Assembly: GCA_043392685.1 (NCBI GenBank)
Contig: JBHZGM010000001.1
DNA: 64,000 bases
From: Metapseudomonas sp043392685
GTDB lineage: Bacteria > Pseudomonadota > Gammaproteobacteria > Pseudomonadales > Pseudomonadaceae
Reading direction: 5' to 3' (one strand)
Within the stretch, counting starts at the first letter, position 1. Each line of letters opens with the position of its first letter. Below the pieces are notes generated by a model. That model saw only the letters and a program-made list of their open reading frames with translations. It did not search any database and was not told the DNA's origin. Both the position numbers and the translations under genes were made by a program. Shown here one piece after another: positions 44,218-52,009 of the stretch.

Positions 44218-45054
44218 TCAGAACAGCAGGGCCCAGACGGCGAAACCGGCGTACCAGAGCACGGCGGCGCGAACCAGCAGTTGCCAGAGGGCGTCGAGGG
44301 TTGCGACACCCAGGTCGCCGGTGGTGGGCTCCGGCAATTCGGCGGCGGCGCGGCCAGCCAGTTCGATGTAGCGCCGCGCTGGAATTTCCCAGCTCAGCAG
44401 CTCATGCAACAGCACCCGGCTGACACCGACGAAATTGCCCACCAGCGAGAAACTGGCCGCCAATACGCGCACCGGCAGCCAGTCGAAGGCATGGCGGATC
44501 ATCTCGGCGCGTTCGCGCAGCGCGGGCGCGGCGGCATGCTCCGAGGCCAGTGCGAGCAGCCGGTAGGCCAAGGCCGCCACCGGGCCGAGCAGCGCGTACC
44601 AGAAAATCACCGCGAAAAAGCCCTGATAGGCCTGCCACAGCTGATAGCCCTGCACTTGCTGCAGCAGGTCGCTGCCCTCGTCCGCTTCCAGCCCGAGGTC
44701 GCGCTCGGCGACATGGTAGGCGCCCTGGGTATCGCCGCGCCGCCAGGCATCGCGGAAGGGGCCGATATCGGCCAGCACGTCGCCGCGGCCCAGGCTGTAG
44801 ATGATCACCAACAAGTGCACCGGCAGCGCCAGCCAGCCATAGGCAAACGGCTCCAGGGCCAGCAGCACCAGCGCCAGCAACACCAGGGGCAGCAGCACCA
44901 GCAGCGCCAGGATCGCCCAGGGGCGCCCACTCATGCGCGGATTGGCTTCGGCCCTGGCCAGTTCCCTGAGCCAGAAACCATCCTGCTGGATATGCCGGCG
45001 CCAGGCGGAGAATTTCTCGATCCAGAGCACCAGCAACAACACCAGAAAATACAT
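44218..45054 (-). CDS. ampE: AmpE, inner-membrane regulator of beta-lactamase signalling
   Basis: A 278-aa membrane protein with four predicted helices (starts Y-F-L-V-L-L-L-V-L-W; others at about 45-95, 155-175 and the C-terminus A-V-L-W-Y-A-G-F-A-V-W-A-L-L-F). R-Y-I-E-L-A-G-R-A-A and H-A-F-D-W-L-P-V-R fit the AmpE/CobD-like family. It is encoded right after ampD, 16 bases away, as in other gammaproteobacteria. Its exact function is unclear; it is a proposed sensor or transport partner in peptidoglycan-recycling control of ampC. ATG 45054 has a GGAGG site. Confidence 0.9.
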   Translation of the reverse strand: MYFLVLLLVLWIEKFSAWRRHIQQDGFWLRELARAEANPRMSGRPWAILALLVLLPLVLLALVLLALEPFAYGWLALPVHLLVIIYSLGRGDVLADIGPFRDAWRRGDTQGAYHVAERDLGLEADEGSDLLQQVQGYQLWQAYQGFFAVIFWYALLGPVAALAYRLLALASEHAAAPALRERAEMIRHAFDWLPVRVLAASFSLVGNFVGVSRVLLHELLSWEIPARRYIELAGRAAAELPEPTTGDLGVATLDALWQLLVRAAVLWYAGFAVWALLF

Positions 45055-45070
45055 GGGTCCCTCCTTGTTC

Positions 45071-45619
45071 CTATTGTTTGAGCGCGGCCCGCAAACGCTG
45101 CCAGTCGAACGCCGGCCCCGGGTCGGTCTTGCGCCCGGGAGCGATGTCGCTATGGCCGCAGATGCGTTCCGGCGTGATGGCCGGATAGGCAAGCCGCAAC
45201 TGCTCCACCAATGCGATCAGCGAAGCGTACTGAGGTTCCGTGAACGCCAGGTCATCGGTGCCTTCCAGTTCAACGCCTACGGAAAAGTCATTGCAGTTGT
45301 CCCGCCCCTCGAACAGCGACACACCGGCATGCCAAGCACGTTCCCGGCAGGAAACGAACTGGGTGACGGCGCCATCGCGCTCGATCAGGAAATGCGCCGA
45401 CACCCTGAGGTCGCAGATGCCCTCGAAATAGGGGTGCTCGCTGGGGTCGAGACGATTCTGGAAGAATTCCTGCACCTTGCCCGTGCCGAACTGGGCAGGC
45501 GGCAGGCTGATGTTGTGGATCACCAGCAGGGACACTTCCCCCTGCGGGCGACTATTGAAGTTGGGCGATGGGCAATGGCTGATGCCCTGGCACCAACCGG
45601 ATGCGGGGTCCAGCTGCAT
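45071..45619 (-). CDS. ampD: AmpD, cytoplasmic 1,6-anhydro-N-acetylmuramyl-L-alanine amidase
   Basis: A 182-aa N-acetylmuramoyl-L-alanine amidase (Amidase_2 fold). It cleaves the stem peptide from anhydro-MurNAc during wall recycling, which keeps ampC repressed. Zinc ligands: His in V-I-H-N-I-S-L, and His plus Asp in C-G-H-S-D-I-A-P-G-R-K-T-D-P-G-P-A-F-D-W. There is no signal peptide, as expected for the cytosolic enzyme. ATG 45619 has AAGGAG at good spacing; longer in-frame starts do not. Confidence 0.93.
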   Translation of the reverse strand: MQLDPASGWCQGISHCPSPNFNSRPQGEVSLLVIHNISLPPAQFGTGKVQEFFQNRLDPSEHPYFEGICDLRVSAHFLIERDGAVTQFVSCRERAWHAGVSLFEGRDNCNDFSVGVELEGTDDLAFTEPQYASLIALVEQLRLAYPAITPERICGHSDIAPGRKTDPGPAFDWQRLRAALKQ

Positions 45620-45757
45620 ATCGGCTCCTTGGTCTGCCGCCCACTTTAGGCGCGGTGGAGCCATTTTAGCGAGAGGAAAACACCGCCGGAGCGGTGGCAA
45701 CCCATTCGTAGCCTGGATGCAATCCGGGATCATCCAACCATCGGGCCGGCTCTTCTG

Positions 45758-45895
45758 TGGGGGCGATTTCAATCGCCAAGGGCAACGCAGTTGCCTCTTC
45801 GGCCATGGCGGGCAGACCTGCGGCCTGCCTGGCGAATGAATTCGACCCTACAGCGAACGGTGCCGATGCGATTCGCGAGCAAGCTCGCTCCTACA
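45758..45895. repeat. GTGGGGGCGA palindrome copy 7 followed by a half REP
   Basis: At 45758-45850 a decayed copy starts GTGGGGGCGATTTCAATCGC and ends GGCGAATGAATTCGACCCTAC, with inner hairpins GGGCAACGCAGTTGCC and GCAGACCTGCGGCCTGC. At 45866-45895 a single REP unit follows: CGATTCGCGAGCAAGCTC + GCTCCTACA. Together they fill the gap between ampD and the DUF1631 gene. Confidence 0.8.
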
Positions 45896-45909
45896 GGGCG
45901 GTACCCCGA

Positions 45910-48177
45910 TCAGGCCCCCTTGAGCCGCCGCAGATTGCCGATCACCGACTCCAATGCGCGGTCGAACAACAACGCATCGTCCAGCAGCCGGATGGCCTTG
46001 CGACGGAACTCCACGGCCAGGCTCATGCGGGTCTTCTCCAGCACCTTCATGCCGGTGCGGTTGACGAAGATGTACTTGCCGGTGGGCTTGATCAGCGCCG
46101 CCAGCTTGCAACGCAGCTTGTGCTCTTCGTCTTCCTGGAATTCGACCCAACTGCCAACCCGCAGGTTGTCGACGAAAGCGAGGGCTTCTTCGTCATCCGC
46201 GAGGCAGTCCTCGGGTTCCTGCGCCGGAGCCTCGTCGGGCGAGGCCAGGACGATCTCCTCGACCACCGCGACCATGGCCGGCGCCGCTTCCTCGTCCACG
46301 TTTTCCGCGTCCGCCAGGTCGAGCAGCGGCGGCGACGCCAGGCCGTCGTCCACCGGCTCGCGCTTGCCGAAACGCTGGAAGGCCTGGATGTGCAAGGTTT
46401 CCAGCTGGCTGAAGAATTCGCTGGTGGAGAACGGATCGAACGCGGCGCTGGCCAGCCCCTCGCGCAGGGACTTGAGCAGCCCCGGCACCAGCTCCAGCAG
46501 GCGCGCCCGGGCTTCCGGCGCTTCGTGGGGTTCCACGCTCCAGATCAGGTCATCCAGGGTCTGCAGGGCGCACTGCCATTCGGCCGACTCCACGCCGTGC
46601 TTGAGGCAGGTCAGCAGCATGACCTTGCTCCAGGCTTCCTGCAGCAGGCGCACCACCACTTCCGGCAAGGTGCGGCCGAGCAGGCGCTGGTTGAGGGCTT
46701 CTTCCACCTGCCGGCGGGCCAGTTCGGTCCGGGCGCGGCCTTCTTCGGCGTCGCGGGTACGCTGTTCCAGCAATTCGCTGCGACGGCGCTCATCGCCGGT
46801 ATAGGCAAGGAATTCGGCGAGCAGCTCGGAGAAGATCGCCGGGTCGTCGACGAAATCGTTCAGCAGGCGCTGCACCACCTGTTCGATGCGGTGGTAGAGG
46901 CTGTCGCGCTTGGCGTCATCCTGTTCCACCCAGCCCAGGGCGGCGGAGGCGATCTCGTTCAGCAGGCGGCGAGCCGGGTGGCTGCCGCGGCTGAAGAAGG
47001 TCTTGTCCAGCAAGGCGACCTTGAGCATGGGGATCTGCATCCGGCCGATCAGCGCCTTGAGCGAATCCGGCAGGGTGCGGTCGTCGAGGATGAACTCGAA
47101 CAGCATGGACACCAGGTTGATGACGTCGTCGTCCACCTGCCCCACCACCCGCACCCGGCCGCTGCGGGCGCTGGCACGGGTGAGCAACTGGTCGAGGCTC
47201 ACCCGCAGGTCGTAGTCATCCTCGTGCTGCTGCGGCAGGTGCTGTTGCAGGTGCGAAAGAATGCGCATCAGGTCGAGGCTGCTGACCGGCACCGCACCGG
47301 CCGGATACTCCCGGCGCGGCAACACACCGCTGCCGCGCACCTGGGACAGCAGGTCCTGGAGCACGCCAAAGACTTCCTGCACGCCTTCTTCGGAAACCTG
47401 GCTACTGCCTGCTGCAGTGCCCGTCTGGGCCTGGGCTGGGCGCGCGGCGGTGCTGGAACGCTCCGGCTGGCGCCGGGCCGGCGCCGAGCGCAGTTCCGGA
47501 AGCACGCCGACGGTGACCAGAATCTGGTTGGCCTCGGCGTAAACCTGGTCGAGCTCCGCCAGGACGTATTTGTCGAACAGCTTGAGGATGATCAGCTTGA
47601 CCCTGATCTCCACGCCCAGGCTGTGGCAGGCGTCGAGGAAGGCCTCGCACAGCGGGCGCGGGCCCAGCGGGCTGTTCTTGTTTTCGATCTTCTTGCTGAC
47701 CAGGGCATTGAAACGCGCCGTGAGGTGGCCGAGGGCGATGCCGTCGCGGTTCATCACCTTGGCAACCATGGCGTCCAGCGCCACGGTTTCCTCCAGCTCG
47801 TCGTTCTGCACCAGGGACAGGCTGTCGAAAGACACCGCGTCCAGCTTCGGCACCACGCCTGTCTCGTACTGATTGAGGGAAGAGAATGACTCGAAGACCT
47901 TGTGCAGGAAGGTCCGCTCGATGCTCTTGCGCTTGAGGCGCAGGTCGCGCATCGCCTCGAAGAAGGCATTCTGCTCGGAGTTGCTGGTGGCACGATCCGC
48001 CATCTCGAAGAGCGTGTCGTCGGCATTGTCGAACAGCACCTGAAGCGCCTGCCTCAGCTGCAAGGCCGCCTTGTCGCGCACCTGGGTCAAGGCCACCGGC
48101 AGCCTTGTTGCCGATGGGGTTGGCGATGGCTGGGCATCCCCCTTGTTCAGCGGCACTACCTTAGCGTCGGTCTGCAT
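45910..48177 (-). CDS. DUF1631 domain-containing protein
   Basis: A 755-aa cytoplasmic, largely helical protein; the whole length belongs to DUF1631. The C-terminal 100 residues form a separate beta-rich segment (L-R-V-G-S-W-V-E-F ... K-Y-I-F-V-N-R-T-G-M-K-V) that follows an acidic linker rich in Glu/Ala (about residues 620-655). No enzyme motif is visible. It lies between ampD and nadC, as PA4523 does. Function unknown; the tail somewhat resembles PilZ-like barrels, but no c-di-GMP-binding R-x-x-x-R motif is clear. The start is ATG 48177 or the adjoining GTG 48180, both behind GGGAGG. Confidence 0.82.
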   Translation of the reverse strand: MQTDAKVVPLNKGDAQPSPTPSATRLPVALTQVRDKAALQLRQALQVLFDNADDTLFEMADRATSNSEQNAFFEAMRDLRLKRKSIERTFLHKVFESFSSLNQYETGVVPKLDAVSFDSLSLVQNDELEETVALDAMVAKVMNRDGIALGHLTARFNALVSKKIENKNSPLGPRPLCEAFLDACHSLGVEIRVKLIILKLFDKYVLAELDQVYAEANQILVTVGVLPELRSAPARRQPERSSTAARPAQAQTGTAAGSSQVSEEGVQEVFGVLQDLLSQVRGSGVLPRREYPAGAVPVSSLDLMRILSHLQQHLPQQHEDDYDLRVSLDQLLTRASARSGRVRVVGQVDDDVINLVSMLFEFILDDRTLPDSLKALIGRMQIPMLKVALLDKTFFSRGSHPARRLLNEIASAALGWVEQDDAKRDSLYHRIEQVVQRLLNDFVDDPAIFSELLAEFLAYTGDERRRSELLEQRTRDAEEGRARTELARRQVEEALNQRLLGRTLPEVVVRLLQEAWSKVMLLTCLKHGVESAEWQCALQTLDDLIWSVEPHEAPEARARLLELVPGLLKSLREGLASAAFDPFSTSEFFSQLETLHIQAFQRFGKREPVDDGLASPPLLDLADAENVDEEAAPAMVAVVEEIVLASPDEAPAQEPEDCLADDEEALAFVDNLRVGSWVEFQEDEEHKLRCKLAALIKPTGKYIFVNRTGMKVLEKTRMSLAVEFRRKAIRLLDDALLFDRALESVIGNLRRLKGA

Positions 48178-48290
48178 CACGAGCCTCCCGCAGGCCGGGC
48201 CCTTCCGAAGGGTTCATCGGACCGCAATCGAACATGGGGAGTCATCCATAACGTCAATTGGCTGGCGTCAAAAATATAAAGTTCCGACGC

Positions 48291-48318
48291 ATTATATGGA
48301 TGATGCCGTGACAACCAA
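48291..48318 (-). promoter_or_regulatory. Sigma-70-like promoter for the DUF1631 gene
   Basis: On the minus strand TTGGTT (48313-48318), 16-base spacer, TATAAT (48291-48296). It would start a transcript about 110 bases before the gene. It lies in the 320-base gap between DUF1631 and nadC; apart from a possible nadC promoter I see nothing else there. Confidence 0.55.
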
Positions 48319-48497
48319 GCGAAGATTTCCTACAGACATGACTCAAATCACAGACGCAGGAATTCCCGCCGACCAACGCACAGCACACCGGACGCACTCA
48401 TGAGTACTAGCAGAAAGCACCAACCGCTTGTTCCCCGGCACTGCGCCAGTCGTCGGCAGCCTTTATAATCGCCGCCATCCTGCCTGCGGAGCCCACC

Positions 48498-49346
48498 ATG
48501 CCCAACCTTCTCCTCGCTGACCTCACCGCCGAAATCGAGGCCAACGTACGTACCGCCCTCAAGGAAGACATCGGCAGCGGTGACATCACCGCCCAGCTCA
48601 TCCCCGAGGACCGCCAGGCCCGCGCCAGCGTGATCACCCGCGAAGCGGCCATCATCAGCGGCACGGCCTGGGTGAACGAGGTATTCCGCCAGCTCGACCC
48701 GCGCGTGAAGGTGGAATGGCAGGTGCAGGACGGCGATCGCGCCGAGGCCAACCAGGCCCTCTTCCACCTCGAAGGCCCGGCCCGCGCCCTGCTCAGCGGC
48801 GAGCGCAGCGCGCTGAACTTCCTCCAGTGCCTGTCGGGCGTCGCCACCCGCGTCGGTCACTACGTGGAACTGGTGAAAGGCACCCAGGTGAAACTCCTCG
48901 ACACCCGCAAAACCCTGCCCGGCCTGCGCCTGGCGCAGAAATACGCCGTGACCTGCGGCGGCGGCCACAACCACCGCATCGGCCTCTACGATGCCTTCCT
49001 CATCAAGGAAAACCACATCGCCGCCGCCGGCGGCATCGCCCAGGCCATCGCCGCCGCCCAGCGCATCGCCCCCGGCAAGCCGGTAGAAGTGGAAGTGGAA
49101 AGCCTGGACGAACTGCAACAAGCCCTCGATGCCGGCGCCGACATCATCATGCTCGACGAACTCAGCCTCGACGACATGCGCACCGCCGTCACCCTCACCA
49201 ACGGCCGCGCCAAGCTCGAAGCCTCCGGCGGCGTCAACGAAACCACCCTGCGCACCATCGCCGAAACGGGCGTCGACTACGTTTCCATCGGCACCCTGAC
49301 CAAGGATGTGAAGGCCATCGACCTGTCGATGCGTCTGACGCTCTGA
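48498..49346 (+). CDS. nadC: Nicotinate-nucleotide pyrophosphorylase (carboxylating), NadC
   Basis: A 282-aa quinolinate phosphoribosyltransferase of NAD synthesis: quinolinate + PRPP to nicotinate mononucleotide + CO2. Motifs: E-D-I-G-S-G-D-I-T near the N-terminus, L-L-D-T-R-K-T-L-P-G-L-R, G-G-G-H-N-H-R-I-G-L-Y-D, I-K-E-N-H-I, and E-V-E-V-E-S-L-D-E. Length is canonical. The ATG at 48498 has CGGAG about ten bases upstream. Confidence 0.96.
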   Translation: MPNLLLADLTAEIEANVRTALKEDIGSGDITAQLIPEDRQARASVITREAAIISGTAWVNEVFRQLDPRVKVEWQVQDGDRAEANQALFHLEGPARALLSGERSALNFLQCLSGVATRVGHYVELVKGTQVKLLDTRKTLPGLRLAQKYAVTCGGGHNHRIGLYDAFLIKENHIAAAGGIAQAIAAAQRIAPGKPVEVEVESLDELQQALDAGADIIMLDELSLDDMRTAVTLTNGRAKLEASGGVNETTLRTIAETGVDYVSIGTLTKDVKAIDLSMRLTL

Positions 49347-49372
49347 TTCCCGCCTGGCCAAGCCTCGGGGCG

Positions 49373-49401
49373 TTGCCATGCGCCCCGGGTGCCGCTATGG
49401 T
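49373..49401 (+). promoter_or_regulatory. Sigma-70-like promoter for the C4-like RNA module
   Basis: TTGCCA (49373-49378), 17-base spacer, TATGGT (49396-49401), located right after nadC and about 50 bases before the first stem of the C4-like RNA. A transcript would start near 49408. Confidence 0.6.
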
Positions 49402-49452
49402 GCGGCCGTCCTGGCAAATTCCAGGGCCGGGCGTCGCGGCCCGAAATGCAAA

Positions 49453-49592
49453 AGGCGCACAAGCGCCGACCATCTGATTGCTGGCGCTTCTTTGTGCCCG
49501 CAACCTCGAGTCATGGCGGCTGTGCGCGGGAGACCGAAAGGTCTGCCGGGTTCCTTTTGCCCCGGTCCGCGAACCCGTGCACAGCTGCCACC
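49453..49592 (+). ncRNA. C4-like antisense RNA / structured leader
   Basis: A compact string of hairpins and long-range pairing segments. Stem 1: AAGCGCC (49461-49467) with GGCGCTT (49483-49489). Stem 2: AGACC-GAAA-GGTCT (49531-49544). TTCCTTTTGCC (49551-49561) can pair along 11 bases (one G-U) with GGCAAAAGGAG (49628-49638), the ribosome site of the 28-aa ORF. TGGCGGCTGTGCGCGGG (49514-49530) can pair over 17 bases (two G-U) with 49574-49590. Two segments complementary to a downstream translation start are the logic of the phage P1/P7 C4 antisense RNA, so I call it C4-like. Exact ends are not determined. Confidence 0.65.
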
Positions 49593-49646
49593 CCAAATCG
49601 TTTCGCGGCGATTCGTGGCAGCTCCCAGGCAAAAGGAGCTTTGACC

Positions 49647-49733
49647 ATGCACACCCACATCCCCGCAAGGAATGCACGCATCCGGGTATCTACCGCCACC
49701 CCAAACCGGAAAGCCGCTGGAGGTGAACCATGA
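49647..49733 (+). CDS. 28-aa leader peptide gene controlled by the C4-like element
   Basis: Starts M-H-T-H-I-P-A-R-N-A-R and ends A-A-G-G-E-P; basic, no domain. A strong AAAAGGAG site lies eight bases before the ATG and is exactly what the upstream RNA can mask. The stop TGA overlaps the ATG of the next gene (ATGA, 49730-49733), so its translation should drive that gene. It is too short for homology-based assignment. Confidence 0.6.
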   Translation: MHTHIPARNARIRVSTATPNRKAAGGEP

Positions 49734-49960
49734 ACACCTTCGCCCGCATTGCCGATCGCCACGGCGACCGCCTTCTGACAGCCAGCTACGCCCTCAACAC
49801 CCTCGCCGACCTGCTGGGCTGCGACGGCCTGGAACACCACCTGAGCGACCGCGACCTGAAAGGCCTGCACCACGCCATCAAGGCCATCTCGGACCTGATG
49901 CAGTGCTCGGCGATGGAGCTGTACGGCACCGCTGAGAAAATCGACCGGAAGGCCAGGTAG
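49730..49960 (+). CDS. Hypothetical 76-aa protein coupled to the leader ORF
   Basis: A small, probably helical protein (R-I-A-D-R-H-G-D-R-L-L-T-A-S-Y-A-L-N-T-L-A-D-L-L ... L-M-Q-C-S-A-M-E-L-Y). I do not recognise the family. It has a GGAGG site within the 28-aa gene and a shared ATGA, and it ends before a strong terminator, so leader and protein form a two-gene unit under the C4-like RNA. In phages C4 targets an antirepressor; this protein shows no such domain. Possible remnant or domesticated phage module. Confidence 0.65.
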   Translation: MNTFARIADRHGDRLLTASYALNTLADLLGCDGLEHHLSDRDLKGLHHAIKAISDLMQCSAMELYGTAEKIDRKAR

Positions 49961-49994
49961 CAGCGCAGCGGAAAACCTTCCAGCCCGCAGAAAA

Positions 49995-50026
49995 CAAAAA
50001 GCCCCGCAGAACCTGCGGGGCTTTTT
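49995..50026. terminator. Bidirectional intrinsic terminator
   Basis: AAAAAGCCCCGCAG-AACC-TGCGGGGCTTTTT-type hairpin (stem GCCCCGCAG/CTGCGGGGC with flanking A and T runs). It serves the small gene pair on the plus strand and tRNA-Thr on the minus strand. Confidence 0.92.
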
Positions 50027-50036
50027 GCCTGGATCA

Positions 50037-50112
50037 TGGTGCCGGTAAGAGGAATCGAACCCCCGACCTTCTCATTACGAATGAGCTGCTCTACCGACTG
50101 AGCTACACCGGC
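50037..50112 (-). tRNA. tRNA-Thr (anticodon CGU)
   Basis: A 76-nt cloverleaf with an encoded CCA. Acceptor arm GCCGGTG/TACCGGC, D-arm GCTCAGTCGGTAGAGC, anticodon loop TTCGTAA (anticodon CGT), T-arm GGGGGTTCGATTCCTCT. It lies at the far end of the pilin accessory region, the position where this tRNA sits in P. aeruginosa and marks the boundary of exchangeable pilin cassettes. Confidence 0.97.
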
Positions 50113-50173
50113 GGCGGGCGTAAATTAGCACCACGATGGTATGGCGGGCAATCACCTGTCAGATGCCACCCCA

Positions 50174-51967
50174 TTACCTCGCCGTAAGCGCCACCTCCGT
50201 AGTTTTCAAACAGCGTTGCGGGATCTGAAGCTGGTAGCTTTTCGAGAAATCGAACACACCTGACTTGGCCTGTGCAATTTCTCCACGTAATGACTCATCC
50301 TTGTCTCGCAAGAATTCCGCCAGGTTCCTCTGCAGAAGCTTGTCATCAATCCCGGGATAAACCCGATAACGACTCCTGATTACGCTCAGCGCAAACTCTC
50401 TTTCTCCACGCAACAGCGCCTCCAGCGCCATGTGGTCAAGCAACTCGGGTCCCGGCAAAACGTAATTGAGATCAACCAGACGGCAGAACAGCAGAGGACT
50501 CTGCCCCGGACGCAGATAGCCAAGCGAAACAAGGTCTGACGAGTAGGTCAGCAGCGGGTTGGCCGCGAGCCTGCTCATTTCCCGCAAACGCTGGATGTTC
50601 ACCTGCTGGTCACTGGTCGGCGCCGTGTAACGAACCAGACGCACGAACCCATCCAGGGACCAAGCAGAGAATCCCAGAGCAGAAACCACGATCAACGCCG
50701 TAACCCCTCGCATCCACGCAGTTGGCACATAGCTGACCACGCTCTTCGCCGGCACCATCGCGGCAACGGATACGAATAGATAGAGTCCCCATACGTACCA
50801 GAGCGGGAACTCCAGATTGCTGTGTATGAACAGCACACCGAAGGTGACGAACAGGAACAGCCAGCCGCCCTCCTTCCTGGGAGCTGCCATAACCTGGAGC
50901 ACCAAAACCAGCATCACCATCACGGGTAGCAGCGCGGCCAATCCCAGCTCGGCAAAGAGGTTCAGAAAGATGTTGTGAGCATGGCTCCAGTTGTTGTCCG
51001 CGGCGGCCTGGCTCGCTCCCTGCAGCTGGACCAGGAAGCTATTCGGAGCGTACCGCCACCAACCAACCCCTGCGGGGAAACTGTGCTGGATGATTTGCCA
51101 GGCTTTGGACCATTCGGCCAGGCGGATCGACTCACCAGCGGCAGCGCGCTCAACACCGCTGACAGCATTCGGCACCAGCCATCCCAAGGCCCACTGCGTG
51201 GCCAGGAAACCGAGCGCGATCAGGATGAAGAACGCCAGGTAGCGCTGGCCGTGCGGATGCCTCCGCCCCCAGCACACGAACCAGACAATCGAAGCGATCA
51301 CACCCCAGAACAGGTAGAGCAATATCGAACGGGAACCACTGGCGGCCAGTAGCAGGCCAACCGGAAGACTCAGCAAAGCAAGCACGAACAACGAGCCGCC
51401 CCGCTTGAGTCTGGCCAGTCCAAATGCCATGAAACCGATAAACACGTAGCTGCAGAAAAGATTTCGCTGGGCAATATTGCCCACAACATTCAACTCGTCC
51501 GGTCTGTTGTCACTGAACACATATCCAGGAAAAGCCCACTCCAGCCCATAGAGCTGTATTGCTCCTGCCAGCAGATTGAAAAGCGCCCCCGCCATCACCC
51601 CCAACATGAGCGCATCTACCAGCAACTTCCTGCTACCCAGAGCGACCGTCGAACGCAGAACTATCCCGAGCACGCCTGCCACAAGGACTACGACGAAACC
51701 AACCTGTGCTGGTGCTCCATCACCCGCGACATAGATCAGTGCAGCGAACGCCAGCAAGCCCAAGTCGAACAGACCGACCTGCAGACGAGGCAGGCAGGCG
51801 ATACCCGCCAACAGGATCGCCAGAGCCAGAACGAAAGCACTGGTCTGCGAAATGAAGTCGGCGTCCGGATAAAAATGGAACGGCAAGCAGAACGGCACCG
51901 ATACAAGCAGCGCCAGCAACCCGGCCAGGACAGCTGCCCCGCGGGGACTTATCGAATCCGAATTCAA
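50174..51967 (-). CDS. PilO/PglL-type O-oligosaccharyltransferase (Wzy_C family)
   Basis: A 597-aa inner-membrane protein with about 11-12 helices in the first 430 residues and a soluble C-terminal tail. G-N-I-A-Q-R-N-L-F-C-S-Y-V is the PglL_A motif and H-A-H-N-I-F-L-N-L-F-A-E-L-G the Wzy_C motif with its catalytic-region His. Such enzymes transfer lipid-linked glycans to pilin. Position between pilA and tRNA-Thr matches TfpO/PilO genes. The start is TTG 51967 with GGAG seven bases upstream; no ATG is close. Visibly lower GC than the flanks, suggesting transfer. Confidence 0.82.
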   Translation of the reverse strand: MNSDSISPRGAAVLAGLLALLVSVPFCLPFHFYPDADFISQTSAFVLALAILLAGIACLPRLQVGLFDLGLLAFAALIYVAGDGAPAQVGFVVVLVAGVLGIVLRSTVALGSRKLLVDALMLGVMAGALFNLLAGAIQLYGLEWAFPGYVFSDNRPDELNVVGNIAQRNLFCSYVFIGFMAFGLARLKRGGSLFVLALLSLPVGLLLAASGSRSILLYLFWGVIASIVWFVCWGRRHPHGQRYLAFFILIALGFLATQWALGWLVPNAVSGVERAAAGESIRLAEWSKAWQIIQHSFPAGVGWWRYAPNSFLVQLQGASQAAADNNWSHAHNIFLNLFAELGLAALLPVMVMLVLVLQVMAAPRKEGGWLFLFVTFGVLFIHSNLEFPLWYVWGLYLFVSVAAMVPAKSVVSYVPTAWMRGVTALIVVSALGFSAWSLDGFVRLVRYTAPTSDQQVNIQRLREMSRLAANPLLTYSSDLVSLGYLRPGQSPLLFCRLVDLNYVLPGPELLDHMALEALLRGEREFALSVIRSRYRVYPGIDDKLLQRNLAEFLRDKDESLRGEIAQAKSGVFDFSKSYQLQIPQRCLKTTEVALTAR

Positions 51968-52009
51968 CGACTCACTCCAACCAGAGCTGAAAATAATCCA
52001 TCGTACGAA

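Noticed and set aside
49378..49726. Overlapping frames across the C4-like region (Ash/Icd-like translations)
   Set aside because: They follow the RNA hairpins in several frames at once with no good ribosome site; such annotations commonly come from translating C4-type RNAs. The RNA reading is preferred.
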